From: Rhabditoides inermis
Taxonomy: Eukaryota; Nematoda; Chromadorea; Rhabditida; Rhabditidae
DNA: 64,000 nt
Assembly: GCA_963966185.1 (NCBI GenBank)
Contig: CAWZYM010000369.1
Coordinates: forward strand, 628,001 to 692,000
Direction of reading: 5' to 3'
Each line of letters opens with the position of its first letter. The stretch's first letter is position 1. Below are positions 42,543-57,500 of the stretch, piece by piece. Below the pieces are notes generated by a model, which was given only the letters and a program-made list of their open reading frames with translations, ran no database searches and had not been told where the DNA came from. The position numbers were made by a program, and so were the translations under genes.

Positions 42543-45500
42543 ATGTTGTCTCGCATTTGCCTGCGCGGTGCGGCGAATCGCACCCGACCGCCGGAAGTGG
42601 GTGGAGGAGCGAGGGGAGAAGTGATTGGGAGAGCGACGGAGCAGGAGAAGGAGGAGAGGAGGGTGGCGGAGGAGCAGGCGGGAGGAGGGGAGAAGGTGGG
42701 TTGTTCTTTTACTGTTCGTTCAGTTATTGTTTGCATATCGCAGGCCTAATATGCTTATTAGTTGTAAGCTTATTCGTGTATTGTTGTATCCTGACGAGCG
42801 ATATCGAATATGTATAGCCATGTTCTTTTCCTTTCCTTTCTCTGCTAGCGCGCGGTCGCGTGCCTTCCCCTGTTATTCCCCCCGACCCCTGAACAATGCT
42901 GTGCGGCGGAGGACACTAACCGGACTGGTACTCGATTTTGCTACTATCTACATCTACGGCATTGAGACTGGAGAGGAATCCTCGAAGACGATGAAACTCT
43001 CGGAGACGTCTCTTCGCGATCGATCGTTGAAGCCCGGATCTTCCGCCGCCGAGATCGAAACTTCCCCAGAAGCCGCAAGCAGGGGATGACATGCACCACC
43101 AATAGCACGCACGCATCCACGGTACTACCGAAATCCGTGTTATTGGGACTCGCAGTAGGCGTTGCATTATTGTATATTTACCGTAACCGTGCCGTAATTT
43201 ACATAATTGTGATGTGCTATTTGATTCGAGATAAATATTCTGATTCTGATTCTGATTTCATTAGTGTATAGCCTGTTATTGCAATACATACCTGCCGCTC
43301 CAGTCGACTTGTGGACGAAGAACTGATCTTTTACATTGATATAGTTTGATTTCTTCAGGTTCTGGAGCCAGTGGTGAAGGAGCTGCAGTTGAACAAGGAG
43401 GGGACGGAGAAGAGGGAGCAGGGAGCCATGATCGTCAACGACTTTGTCTTCAAGGTGGGTCGTCACCGTCTTTTTTAGTGTTTTCTTACCGTTCGCCTAA
43501 ACGACATTTAATTGCTGAACAGTGACGCTTCTTGTGTAAGTGACTCATGTGAAACATGGAAGACCGGTTGTGTATCATGTTACTTTGGAGATAACTTTTT
43601 TTCTGAATATGACGCGTCATGGTTAGCAGCGATGGCGAATAAATGAAATTGATTGTGTGTATGATTAATCGATTTATTGATTGATTGATTGTGAGGCCAC
43701 TTCGGAGTTGTCGCGCCGGCAGCAGAACCGTCTGTCGGACGCGGTGGCGACGGCGCGCGCGGACGGCTGCGGACCGAAGGAGTCGGCGAGGAGTGAGTGA
43801 AGGGGGGGGGGAGGGGACAGGGATACTGTTTCTTACTTACTTGTTCTTTGTAACTACTATCTCTGCTTTGTCAATTGTGAGTGGGGGGAGGAGGGAGCAG
43901 TGTGGTGAGATGGAAGTGTGTGGACTGGGAAGGCGAGTGAGTGAATGGGAGAGGGGGTTACACGATTCTTGAGCGATGAGAGGGCAGTTGTTGGAAGGCT
44001 GCTGAGAGAGGCAAGGAGTATACGGCAGGCGATCTCGAGGAGTGACCACGTTGTGTGCGTGTGCAGAGGCGTTTGAGGGGGACGGAGAAGGAATTGTGCT
44101 GTAATTGGAAGGAGACTGCTCACGCACAGTTTACGTGGAATCAGTTGCGCACGTTTGATGTAAAGGATACTTTGAAAGAATGTATCGCATTCATCCTACC
44201 TTTTCACTCCTTTGTTGTCACAACACTGTTGCTGTTGCGTTCATGGAATGCAAACGAATCGTTATTCTTTATCGTACGATCAGTGATAGTAACAAGTAAT
44301 GTAATCTACTGGTCTGAGAGGGCTATGGTACTGGCACTGGGCGTGAAGTGCTCGAAGCGCATCTAGATGACGAATGTGCTCTGGATGACTTAGTGGTAAT
44401 GCTATTGGCTCCTTGGATGAGCAAGTGGGAACCTCACTGGGCATCGTCTGGCTTGGGTGCTCGGACGTGGTCGAAGCACATCTCGATGACTGTGTCGATC
44501 ATGTCCGCCAGCCGCCTCTTCTCATACTCGATGGCTGCCGAGTGGATGGCGGTGTGTGGGCGGGGCTGCGAGGACAGGGCGGACAGACGATGGGAAGAGA
44601 GAGCACACTGGTGGAGGAGGGAGCAGACGGAGGGACGGTGGCTGGAAAGGGGGGGGGAGTGGAGTGTGATTGGAGGGAAGACGAGGCGATGAGAACAGAG
44701 GCTGGGGGGAGTGGAGTCAGAGCAGTGTAAGAGGAGAGGAGAGTGATTGGAGGATCGGCATAAGTGGAAAGATGCGATGGGGAGAGAAGAGGGAAGTGGA
44801 TGGAGAGAGGTGGATCAGGATAGGCGGTGGATGGATATGGAAAAGAGCGAGGAGTGTGATTGGAGCTGGGTAGACATAGGAAATATGAGAAAAGAATGAG
44901 GGAGGCGGAAGTGACTCACTCATAGCAGTGCGCGAGCTGTAACAGGCTGCTCGGCAGGTGCGGGTCCATGGCTGTGTGGCTGGGGTGAGCGGACCATCCC
45001 GGCTGGCCGTCCGCTTATGTACGGGGGAAGGGTGCCCGTGGCGAAGGGGAGTCTGCTGGGAGAAGATGGGAGGAGAAGGGATGGTTTACGACCCAGGTGC
45101 GCATACCTGGGTGGAAGAAGTGTGAAAAGTTGTTTTGTGAGATGTATGTTCTATGAGCTGTGGAAGACGGCTGATTGTGGTTCTAGCTAATTTGAAGTCC
45201 TCAATTGATGCAAAAAATTAAAAATAGAAGTTTGTTTTGTAGGGAAATGACTTTTTGTCTCGATTAATCAATCAATCATTAATTTCCCCGGATTCGTTAT
45301 ATCTGAATATGACAATACAATCACGATGAGATGAAACATACACTAGTGTCTAAGATGCTAGAAGATGTCTCCAGTTGAGCAACGAACGGTAATGCATCGC
45401 TCTGAAAAGTGAAGTTATGTACAGTGTGTTGGTGGTTGTTCACCCCCTCCCTCGCAGGGCTGATTGTGGTTCTATCTAATTTCAAGTTTGGACTTAATGC

Positions 45501-48500
45501 GAAATATTAAATGTAGAAGCTATCCTGTGTCTCATCATTCTGAAAGTGATGTTTTTTTTGTCGTTCATTCCCTTCCTCGCAGGGCTGCTGCTGTCCCATC
45601 TGCTGCGTGTGGCGGGCTCGCGTGGACTGGCCGAGATGAATGTGTGCCTGTTCAACTGCCACTCGACCAGGTGCGAGGAAGGGGGGGGGGAGAGGGTTCA
45701 TTTTAGGAACTATTAGGAATTAGCATATTAGGAACTGGCTGATCATTGCACGAAGACTGTTCACTGTATAGTCCACCTTTCTTGCTCATTACATTGACCA
45801 TGCTGCCTGTTAGACCTATTTTTTGCGTGTGATTCGTATTTTACACAGAACACCATTTTTTGTGACTAGTACAATGTGGAAGGTGTGTTTCTCGCAGAAT
45901 GGTGTGACAATGTGCGAATGAAAGTGTTGAGAGTCGGCAGACATCACCTACCCTTTCCAGACTGGCCGAGCGTCTCCTTTCGGGCGGCGTCGGACAACTC
46001 ACGCTCTTGGAGAGCGGACAGCAGCACGCTCGTGTCGCCAAGGTGGGCAGGGCGAGCGGGGGCGGGGCGTGTGAGCTGTGTGGTGGGAGAGTTTCACGGA
46101 GTATTGCTATGCTAAGCTGGATTATAAGGATGCGTGAACACCATTACTGTGAAGGTGTGCAAGTGGACTAGTGTTTGTGATGAAACGTATATTCGATGCG
46201 CGGGAGCAAGAGAAGAGGTCTATACATTATTTCGAAAAACATGCGCGCAGATTTGTATCTGTGTTGAAACATTTATGCTACATAACAATAACAATCGCAT
46301 CATTACATCAAAACGAGACTGAGTGAGATCATAATATTAGCAGAGCGAGTAGTGGTAGGAAGGGGAGGAGCGAGGGGGGCGGGGCGACGTTGGCCCGCCT
46401 GCGGGTGCTCCTCGCCCGGGGGATGGGCTGGACGGAGGCGGAGTGGGGCGGGTCGTGGAGGAAGACGACTGCGGGGTGGGGGTTGCGGTAGGAGGGAATG
46501 GGGTGCGAGGGGTTGACGAGGGACGAGTGGCGGTGCGGGTGCAGCTGGTGTTGCTGCGAGAACGAGACTGCAATGAGCAGATACATTAGATGTATTGCAC
46601 CACGAGGATGCTGCACACATGAAAATGCCTGTGAACAATGACAATGGAGAGGGTGCAGTAGAGTACTAGATGTTATGACGGTGTGTCTCGAGAGTTTAGC
46701 TAGGTTCCTGTTTGGTTGCGCACTATATGTTTCATGGGAGTGATTGTGCGCGGGTGGTATGAACGTTTGGCAATGATCCACATTTCTCGTGCAATCCAAA
46801 AAGATTATGTGAATTAGCAAAAGTTGAGTGTGTAACTTTTCTTGCTATATATCATACGTGTCAAGTGTAGCATTTTCGGCGGTATTGTTTGCCGAGAATA
46901 ATTCTATAGGCTGACATAGATTAATGATAATTACTAAAACCTAAAATCACTCACTTCTCTCTCGGTCGACGCGATTGCCGAGTAGCGGCATCGATTCGAC
47001 CTGGAAAATTTGAATAGTATTGATTTATTGATTATGAACTTGCTTGATCGTGTTTCGACGGCAGTCGATTGAATACGATGGAAGAAGAGTGGGAGGAAGA
47101 AGCGATCAAAGTGGGAGAGTTCTCTCTGAAACGGATCATTAACATATTTAATTATTATATAAGTAGCTGATATTAGTAGGTACTCAATAGAATATCCTAC
47201 CGACTAATCTCGACTCGATCATCTATCGGCGTCTCCTTGTCGGCCCTGTAGACGTAGTTGCTGCTCTTTCCGGTGGTGAGAGGGGCGTTGATGTGGTTGG
47301 GAAGGACGGGCGGGGGCAGGGTGGAAGAAGAGAGAGAGGAGTGGGAGGAGGAGGAGGAAAGGGAGAGGTGCGGCGGCTTCTGAAAAGTGTTGGTGCGCAG
47401 AGATTTTGCTGCTCGTCAGACTATGGTGAAGTGTTTGGTAGATTGTAGGTTGCACGCGCGTAGTTAGAGGCGGTGGACTTTGCAGACGATAATGCATCGA
47501 GAGAATCTATAACCGCCTCCCCCAGTTGGTTAACATTCCGGAAGCGGGAATATGCAGTGCTGCATATGCAAATATCTCACTCGTCGCACGCAGCCAGGGT
47601 CGAATTCGGTCACTCCAAAATCACTCAATTTAACATAACTTTTCACGCAAACGTTCGTTTTCCCTCAAACAAGATGGATGAGACTCTCACTCCACCCTGT
47701 TTCAGGTGATGAAGAGAACATGTTTCTATATGATGAAAAACGATCGATAATCGATCGATATCTAGATTCTTGGTATGTTTCCGTCACTTGAGATGTTTCA
47801 GCTCTCAAAATTAGAATTGAGAGCTAAAATTTTCAGAGTATGTGTGTCTAACTCATACCCATAGGTGGTGCCATTTTGTTTCGACGTAACATTGATCGTT
47901 GTCCTGCTACAGCTCGAAAAGCTGCCGGTGACAAACTGAGTGGGCTGTACTCTGGAGACTGTTATTTCAAAGTGTGTGAACGAATATTCTTGATTTTTGG
48001 ATATGTGATAAAGATATGTTTTAGCTACAAGATCGTTTTTGTAAAAGCTCTCTATGATATCTGTGAGCTTCAGTAGGAGTGATTCCGCGAGAATCGGCAT
48101 TTTTGCAATCTAGAAAAAGTTTCAGCACCCTCAGTTTTTGAGATAGGAAGTTGAATTTTGTATATGTTATGCATATTGTTAGTAGAAACGGCTGGTGCCA
48201 TTTTGCTTGGCGACTTTCCGACCAAAATTGATCGATAATCAATCGATAACTACCAAAAGCGGCATTGCGCGCACTATTGGCGGTGATCGGGCCATTCGAA
48301 AGAGACGGCGCGCGAATTAGCGGTAATGAATGTTAACCAACGAACGGGGGAGGCGACTATATAGCGGTACTTGGAAAGTTTCAAAGATTTATTTGCATAC
48401 GCATTTGGAGCCCAATTTATTTGCTAGGTGGCATACGAAAGAGTTTTGATTTGAAAACGGAAAGCTTTATCGAGAAAGCCTGAAATCTGAATCGTTATTG

Positions 48501-51500
48501 TTGAATGCACATAGAACCCCTATTCTGTATCAACATGAGCATTATATACTCGACGGTATATGGACCAGACAGGAAGTGGCGTGTGCACGAACCTGTTTGT
48601 CGTCGCGTATCCTCGCCCGACTGGCGAGTGAGTGCCTGGTTCCGTTGCTCTCCACGAGCACCGAACACTGCCACACACCCGCGTCGAGGGAAGGAAGGAC
48701 GGGGGAGATCTGCGAGCGAGGGATGAATACAAAAGAATCATTACACCACAAGGATGCTTCAAACATGAATTGCCTGTGAACAATGGCAATGGAGAGGCTG
48801 CAGTAGAGTACCAGATGTTATGGTTCTAGATGACTAGTAATGAGAATGTACGATGACGATGTGTCTTCTGGCAGTTTATTTAAAGGAGATGAGGAGACTA
48901 AAAAATCGTGATGCCAAAAATACTATACTCTGAATACTATGAGAATACTATAAGTATACAGAGGAGGATAGAAGATGTCATGATTGAAGTCACGATAACT
49001 GTTTCTTAATTTGGTAATAACCTGATTTACATTTACTTAATAGCTCTTACCTGCATAGCGAACTGTCCCTTGATTTCGTCGTACTCGAATCGATAGCGGT
49101 CCTGCGAAAGCGAGACGCGCATCACAGACTTGCCTGTGGAGGAGTACGGTATTTGAATTACGGTAGTTTGATTTATCGATTATAGTAGTTGGTATTTTGT
49201 GCCAGCTCGATAGTTTTCAATTTACTTTGATTGTAGCTGGAAAATGATCCTCTCACACCGTCTATCTGTCTTGTTTGGAAAGCTACGCGCTGTTGTCGCA
49301 TGCTAGCTCTGGATCTATCTCTAGTGCGACTGATTGTGAGAATTTTTAATAGAAGTGAATGTATTGTTGAGTTGGGGTAAAAAGATGGCATTATCTTGGA
49401 ACATTAGAAGGGCGCAGCACCCTCTCGCTTGTGATGGTTCAGGGCGCGCGCTAGATTCCCATCAAGAGTCACCGATTGTTGTGTTGACGTGTTGACGAGC
49501 TAAGCTAGCACTCTCCGATGTAAATAAATAATTGCAATGAATACTAAAACATGATTTCGTAAAGTCTGTAGTAACTATATTTGGTTCACAGCGCACGTTG
49601 CTTATCATGCATCCGCTGTTGTTTCGTGATCTGTCTGTTGCTCATATTTCGTGGAAGTAATATAACTAGTGTATAGTATGTAGTGTGTATTGAATTGCTC
49701 ACTGGTGTCTATTTGTTTTCAAGCGACACAGTTTTGTAGACGGCTGGATGGAAGTGAGAGAGGGGGGAGAAAGAGAGAGAGAGAGGGGGGAGGGGTGCAT
49801 TTATCCAATTGGCTGCTGCCGCGCGAATAACCCCGGGAAAAGGAGTGGTGTTGTGACTGCGTTGTTCATTCACATGAGTACCCACGAATAAAGAACGCGG
49901 GCATAAAGGACATGGAATCGAGTTCTACCGAGGATGCATTAATTATCTTTGCCAAATATGACTGGATAATATAAACATGAAACATATGTGATAATGTATC
50001 ATGAAACCGATGTTTGTATGGCTATTTCCACTAATATCGGCAGTAAATCATTTCAATTCAATGAATTTGCGTGAATTAGTTCTGATTAACACTTGTGTGA
50101 CTAGATCATTGAAATTTGAAAAATGAATGATGTGAAACTCGCCACGCACCATTCTGGTTCCTCTTGGTGTGGAATGACGTGAGGTGTGTGGAGAGTAGAC
50201 GGTGTCCGTCGCGTATTCGCAGCCAGGGAACGGAGGACAGGGAGAAGGCCACCTCGATGTGCACCTTAGAATAGTGGGTACTGGTTCTGGTTCCGTACTT
50301 TATAATAATTGCTAATCAGACAGTGTTTGAAAAGCTGTTTATAAGTTCTCTTCAAAGTAGTTGATGTGTAGGGAATGGTGTGACAGAGGTGGAGGGTTGA
50401 ATATTAAGATTTTCTTGATCAGTCTGCTAGGGAGTGCTTTAAAGAGACTGACCACACTAATCATTGACTTGTCTGTCGGATTCGTTGTGGCTGGTTTACG
50501 TAAACAGTTGATGCTATCATTGTTCTGTTTGCGATGTGTACGAGCTGCGATGTGTTGGTGAAAACTATTTCTTCCAGTCTCATACACGGGTTCCGCTCGT
50601 GCAACCCAGAGCCACTTGGTTATGCTAATTCATGCACAGTGAACCGCGCGCGGTTCGCTCTCTCTTACTTTTTTGGAAGCCACACGCGGATTGCGTAAGT
50701 GAGTGAGAGGATCAGCCTCCATTCTCTGCCAGTCTCTCGAATCGGTCTCTGCAGAGTGACCGACTGTGCATATTGGATGAAGTGGCTGTCTTGTGTTCTG
50801 GCACACTTCTCACTTGGGCAAATAACATGCAGGGAGTGAGTGAGAGTGAGTCGACTCGCGACCGCCGCGCCTTTTTATAGAAGGCTGTTTGGGGAGTGCG
50901 CTCTCTGCGCTCTCTGCGCTCTCTGCGCTTTTTGGCAGTTGAGTGAGAGTGGGAAGGGAAAGATGAATCGAGTCCTCTATGCTGTTCATAAATGGACGAG
51001 TGAGATAGTTACGCGAGAGAGTGGTAATGAGGAAGCTTATTTCCCGTTTTTGTCATAAGTCACATGTGAAGTTATGTTTCAACATCAATACGTATTGCAT
51101 TTTCGGCGCATTCTATAATCTGACTTGTTTGTTGCATTAAAAAAATTGACTCACATGTGGATCATTGGAGTCTAGCACTCTCGGGCAGCGTAGTGAGAAT
51201 ATGGATGTGGAGGAGGGCTCATCGGGGCTGTAGGAAGAGGAGGAGGAGGAGGAGGAGTGATCTAAAAGAAAAAAGAGGGTGATTATTAAGAAGTGATATC
51301 AACTTCCATTATTGGATTGACATAGTATTTAGGAACAATGATTTACTCCGATGGTTGAAATAGTGAAACCTTTGGTCCTCCTCAGCCTGTGCAGCCTCTT
51401 CACGGGAGTCGATTCGTGTTCGTAGACGGATATTTCGAGGGTCGAGAGAGCGAGTGGCAGAGAGATCCAGAGAAGAAGCAGTGGTGGTGGGAAGACGAGC

Positions 51501-54500
51501 ATCTGAAGAATGCGACGGTCGAACGTCGGGTGCTCACACCTCACCGTTATAACGTGTGCATGGCGGATGCGTGTGCTCTCTGGAGAATACTGCCGAATAA
51601 GACGCTGAAATGACGAATGGTCAATGAATGGCCTTACGAGAATGTCGAAATAACAAATAGGCGAGGATGAGTTGGCGAGGTAATGTTATAATGCGACTAA
51701 GAGACTGGAGGCAAAGTGGGCGGGGCTTGAGCTTGAGCGAATCGGGAAAGCCGGAGAGTTGAAATGTAGGTGCGTGAATGGAAGGGCTAGAGTCGCGCGT
51801 GTTGTGATAAAAGAGGGGATGTTCTTTATTCTACGCGAGACTCGCGCATCTCTCTCTCTCCCTCTCTCTCTCTCTCTCCCTCTCTCTCCCTCTCTCTCCC
51901 TCTCTCTTTTGGCATTACCCGGTCGTTTTACGGAATCAAGTTACGCCCTCTCTTCTCCCGTCTCTCATTCTTTGTCGAGGAAGGGTTGAAGATTCCTTGC
52001 GCACTGATTTCCTGCGTCGGCTCAGGAGGCGAGTGGGGGGTAACACGTAAATGTTGATGGATCGGCGATTAGGCAAACTGCTTCACTTTGAAGAGAAAAC
52101 AATCACATAGTTTGAATGTGGTAGTCCATGGTTTTGGGGCGGTCCATGGTTTTGTGTTTTTGAGATGATGAAAAAGGCGAGCAACGCATGAAAATAATAC
52201 AAATAATGCGAGTTGGTATTTGGTAGTATGAGACAGCGAGTAATCCATCTTCGGGTGGTGTACGTGTTTGTTTGTTGTTGTGTTGTTTACGCGAGAGGCG
52301 GTGAAAGAGGTTAGTAGTAGTTTGGCATAAGGTAATCAACGGAATGTGAGAATGCTAGGAAAGAGATGATATGTACATATATAGTAGACTGCGGAGGAAT
52401 ATAGACTGCGAATTATCGACACAAACGAAGAGCAGATAGTATGAGAGGTAGGGGTAATAAAGGGTTGGAGAAAGACAGACAGAGGGGCTATCAGATGAAA
52501 CTTTTTTTTTGGGAAAGTCGGTTTTTAAGTGCATCGTCGGTAAGAAATGTGTGATATCATACATGTTTAAAAATATATTATAGTTTTGAAAATCAGAATA
52601 AAAAGGGCAGTGTATACAGGCGAGTCCTCAGAAGTACTCGCAAATAGGATCCGCAACAAAAGTATCAGTTGTATCGCACCGCATTTTGTATGAGCTCATG
52701 AACCCATCTCTCGTTCTAACAAATAATGTACATAATACGTTACAATGATTGGTCAAGTTCTTGAAAGAAAAGAACAGTTAATATTGAGATATTGCGTGTT
52801 ATTGATATTTGAAAACATACACGCATATCATAACACTACGTATCTGACGTCTTCGATTGCAGGACTTGGCGAAGACGGAGCGTAAGAAGGGCCGGCTGGT
52901 GGCGGCGTTCCGCACAGAGCACACGGCCGTCATCGGAGGGGGCAGGAGTGTGGCACAGGTGGGATGATGAGATCACATCACTCACTTGGTGTACTCATTG
53001 TTACGCACATGTACTAATTTCTATAACACTGGTTATCTCAAATTTTCATCATCATATTTTAGTTTGGTACAAAATAAACTTGAATATGGTTTTTGGGCTC
53101 GCTCAGTAGCGGAGGAAAGGGAAAGGATGGTATAGTGGTGAAGTGAAGTGTGTATTGATAGGCGATAGGTGGGGTTGGAGTTGACTTCAGATTAGGAAAG
53201 GTGTGGTGCGGGTAGGAAAGGACGCAGTGTTTGCGTATCAATCATATTGGTTTGATGAATGTGCGTTTCATAAGTTGCTATTAGGCAGGTTCGAGCTATT
53301 CACGCTAATGTTCACTCTGGTCGATGCAACTATGAACTGCAAAAAAAAACTCTGAATCGACTGGAAACTCTGAATGATAGCCTATCGATCGCATTTTATG
53401 ATACTGTGAATGAACAGGCTGAATTCATGACAGGTGGCCCCGGCGCTGGTCGGCTGCCAGATGCGGCCGTACGCCCCGCTCACACTGAACAGGGAGACGG
53501 TGGAGGGGGAGAGGTGAGGGGGAGGGAGAGGAGAGAGAGAGAGGGGAGAGAGAGAGAGAGAGCGAGAGAGGAATGAGAGAGAGGATAAGTGAGAAGTGGT
53601 ATTTGTAACGCTGACATTATATAACCTAAGCTAGCGAAATATATGTTTCTGTGGCTGAATACACGGCCGGCAAAGTGTCGGCTCTAATTCTTTGTAATCT
53701 TTGCAAAAACCTGAATCAGCACAATTGGATATATCTTTTTCTCACAATTGGATCAAAGCAGTACACGCTTTGCAATGGTTATACAGATTATCGCTCTATG
53801 CAATGAGGTCTGGTTCGCTGGGCGTTGGACGTCTCCGTCCCCTCTGCTTATCAGATTTTCTTGCACGAGATGTGATATGTTTCATGTTTCGCATACATGT
53901 CGCTGTGCGGTGTGTGAGCCAATCAACTTCAGGTGTCAGTTTGCCGAATTGAATGTCAACTATTCAATGTCCTATTCCAGCCCGATCCGCGGTCCCGTGA
54001 TCGTCGGATGCCTGCCACTGCCCGTCCAGCAGCAGGTGTGCTATTGATTTATCGATTTATCGATTATCGGGATATCGATCAATGTGTGACTCTGACTCCG
54101 GTGCCGAAACAGTGTCATCCTTTTCTAGTCGTAATTTCGTGCTTCTTTCCGTAGTTATGTAGTGCGTTTCCTTTCCTTCTATACTGTTTATCGATTAGTC
54201 GATTATCGATTTCTCGCAGAACGCCATCTCGTCGCTGACCCGTTCGGTGATAGCCCACCACACTGCGCCCCGGCAGTCGGAGGAGAGGGGGCGGGGCGAG
54301 AAGGGGCGTGGCTACGTGCGCAAGGACAAGCCGTCGAATCTGTTCGAGTGGGGAGAGGCGAGATTGGTGGGTTATTTGTGTTTTATCAAGCTTTATAGTT
54401 GGCGGATCAAATGTTAATATATAAAAAAAGTTTTTGCGTACATTATACAGTGTCATCTTTATTGGCCTATGCGCAATGCTAATGAGGTAAAGCTTCATGC

Positions 54501-57500
54501 AGTATAACATGAACACGACTGATTGAGATGATGACTCCGGATTGTCGGACGGTGTTCATGGTCTGATGACATGAGTGGAAACCGTGTTCACCACTTCTCT
54601 CCCACTCTTTCACTTTGCATTCGTTTGCTGAATGATGACTGATGCTGACCTTCTCTGCCAGGTGACGTTCCTGCACGCCAACGTGCTGGCGTCTCTTCTG
54701 TCGGCGAGGGACGAGCGACTGGGGTTCATCGCACACAGGTCGGAGACAAAAGGGGCATTACGTATCTAAGTAGTATGCTTTGGTTCAACATATGTGACCA
54801 ATGTATATGAGTGTGTATAGGAATATAGGACAGGTGCGTAGGGTTATGCTAAGGATTCTGGAGTTGTATTGTTTGTGTAAATCGAAACTGACTTGAGTGA
54901 TCGAACTGAAACGTATATGTTCACATTACGGCATCTTTCTTTGAATTACGTACAAAATGGTAGCATACTTATTTTTTCAGGGTTCGTCGCGAGGCGATGC
55001 TATTCGATAAGCTCTTCCGTCTGGAGTATGTGACAGGGGAGGGGAAGGTGGGTTCTTTGTTTCACTATCTTTCTTCTTCCCTCCCCCTCTCTCCTTCCCC
55101 CCCCCCTCTCTCTCTCTTCTCACCACCTCTTTCCAGCAGTACTCCCCGTTTGCCCGCTCCGAGTTCGACCCGGCCATCCCCCCGCAGAAGGTGATAGCTC
55201 ACGAGAAGAAGATCGCCGAGGTGGGTCGGGGGTTGAGAGAAGAGCTCAAGAATGAGGTGTGGTTGTAAGTTTGAGGTTTATAATAATAATAATGTATTTA
55301 TTCATAATCAGAAATCACAAAATCACAACACACAGCATCCAACAAACTAACGGTGGACTAACGGTTATTCTATTTTTTTATTTTTCTATTTATTATTTCC
55401 GGTACCGGAAGCTCATTACTATTTTTTACGAGTCGTTTTTGTGATGTCGCAGTGAAACTTAGGTTGAGTGTTTTACAAATTCATTCATCATAGGATTAGG
55501 TGGAATGAGCAACCAAATGTACCCGGTATTACTTATATGTTATTCTGAATATATTATTACCCTGATTGTGATGCATCAGTCTATCACCTGGTTTCGCTGT
55601 TGTGTCTAGAGATGTATCCGGTAATACTAAAATATGACTTTGAATACATCAATCAATCAATCGTTTATCCGGAATCGTTATATCTGAATATGACAACACA
55701 ATCATAACGAAATGATGCATACAGCAGTGCCTAAGATGCTTGATACATAATAGGCTAACGCCGGGGAAAGACAGGTAGGCTGACGAGGTTAGTGGTGGTA
55801 AGACGATACTTGATCGATGATCATTTCTGAGAGTGAATACGTACTAGGCTCTATCACCTCGTTGTTTCCAGTTGTGTCTGGTGAACAACCAGCTGTATCC
55901 TGTGTCGATCCGGCCGCGCACGAGGATAGGCATCGGAGGGAGGTGGATGAGGGAGGAGGGAGAGGGAGAGGGAGAAGGTGGGTGGGGGAGGAAGGAGAGA
56001 GAGGGAGAGAGAGGGAGAGAGAGGGAGGGAGAGAGGGAGAGAGCGAGGGAGAGGGAGAGGGAGGTGGATGAGGGAGGAGGGAGAGGGAGAGAGAGAAGGT
56101 GGGTGAGGGAGGAAGAAGAGAGGGAGAGGGAGAGGGGAGAGGGAGAGGGAGAAGGTGGGTGAGGGAGGAAGGAGAGAGAAAGAGGGAGAGAGAGAGGGAG
56201 AGGGAGAAGGTGGGTGGGTCGGCAGAGAGGACTGGTCGGGTCGACAGGTGCAGTGTTGGATAGTGAAGATGATAGAAAGAGGGTGAAACTAGATTCAGCA
56301 GTGTCTTCTATAAGAATTGATTATCGTTTTCTGAATTGATCTTTCTCTTCAGGAACTCACCTGCCCGTCTCTTCGCTCCTCTCCTATGCCTTCTACTGTG
56401 ATCTACTGGCCGGGCAGACTGCCAGCGCCAAGGCGGGGGCCGTTGTGGGGTGGGTTGGGAGAGAGAGAGAGAGAGAGATGCGTGTTTCGCATTGATGGGT
56501 TGTGGGGTGGGTGGGAAGGAAGAGAGAGTGTGACTATCGATGATATCGATAGTATGTTTGGGAGTAGCGAAGGTAGTATTGCGGTATTGTTGGGTTTGGG
56601 AAGGGGGAGAGATTGATCTGTAATAATGTCATGTGTTTTAGAAATTGTGAACGAATTGTTTTGCCTTGGTCAGAACACGAAACTCGTAACTTTATACTCT
56701 TTATAAGCATCCGATAACTTTATAAGCATCCGATTCATATACTCTCCATCATTGCGATAGTTATCCATTCACGTATCTTGCAACTCGAATGCTGCGCTCT
56801 AAATTATTCTTTTTCGGTTTGCACTGTGCGCTAATTTGCCTGAAAAGAACTATACGATCATTTGTTCTCGTAAAGTTGAAATGCCGGTGCAAACTTTTTC
56901 ATTGATTTCATTGTCAAACTTTGAAATGTTGTCAATATAGTGAAACTTAGAGTTTCTATGTTAGGAATAGTTATTAGAATACTACAGTGCTAGTTATGTT
57001 AGCAATGAAAATACTGCGTTTGTTGGAGCACGGTGTTATTTAATTTTAGATACGTTGTTGTAAGTAGAAATAGAAATTTTTCCAGCCGTCTGTTCCCATC
57101 TGTTCGCACGGATCTGGCGGAGTCACAGCTGAAGATGGCAGAGGTAGGAGAGGGAGAGAGAGAGAGGGGGAGAGAGGGAGAGAGGGAGAAGAGAGAGAGG
57201 GGAGGGAAGAGGGAGAGGGGGAGAATGAAAGAAGGAGACAGAGAGAGAGCATTGTGTCAGCAAAAGATAATATATTAACATTGTAGATGTCGACGTGTGT
57301 ATTTCTATTCGGTATTGCGCTAATGGTCACTATATAATGGAAGATGGATTATTCTAACTATGCGAAACTTGAATGTCGCGTAAACATGTAAACACTGTTG
57401 TTGAGAGGGTTGAGATTCGAGATGTGAATTCAGATCCCGTCTTCTGCACTGGATGCTCTGTTTGTGGAGTGTCACTCTGTTCTTCCCACCCACCCACACT

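Noticed and set aside
44067..44104. Alternative terminal exon ending EGIVL for the 42.5-kb gene
   Set aside because: Phase and splice signals fit, but joining to 45583 gives a much longer coherent protein; kept only as a possible isoform.
48498..48829. Plus-strand open frames near 48.6 kb as an exon of the 42.5-57.6-kb gene
   Set aside because: No frame joins both neighbours in phase with good splice sites.
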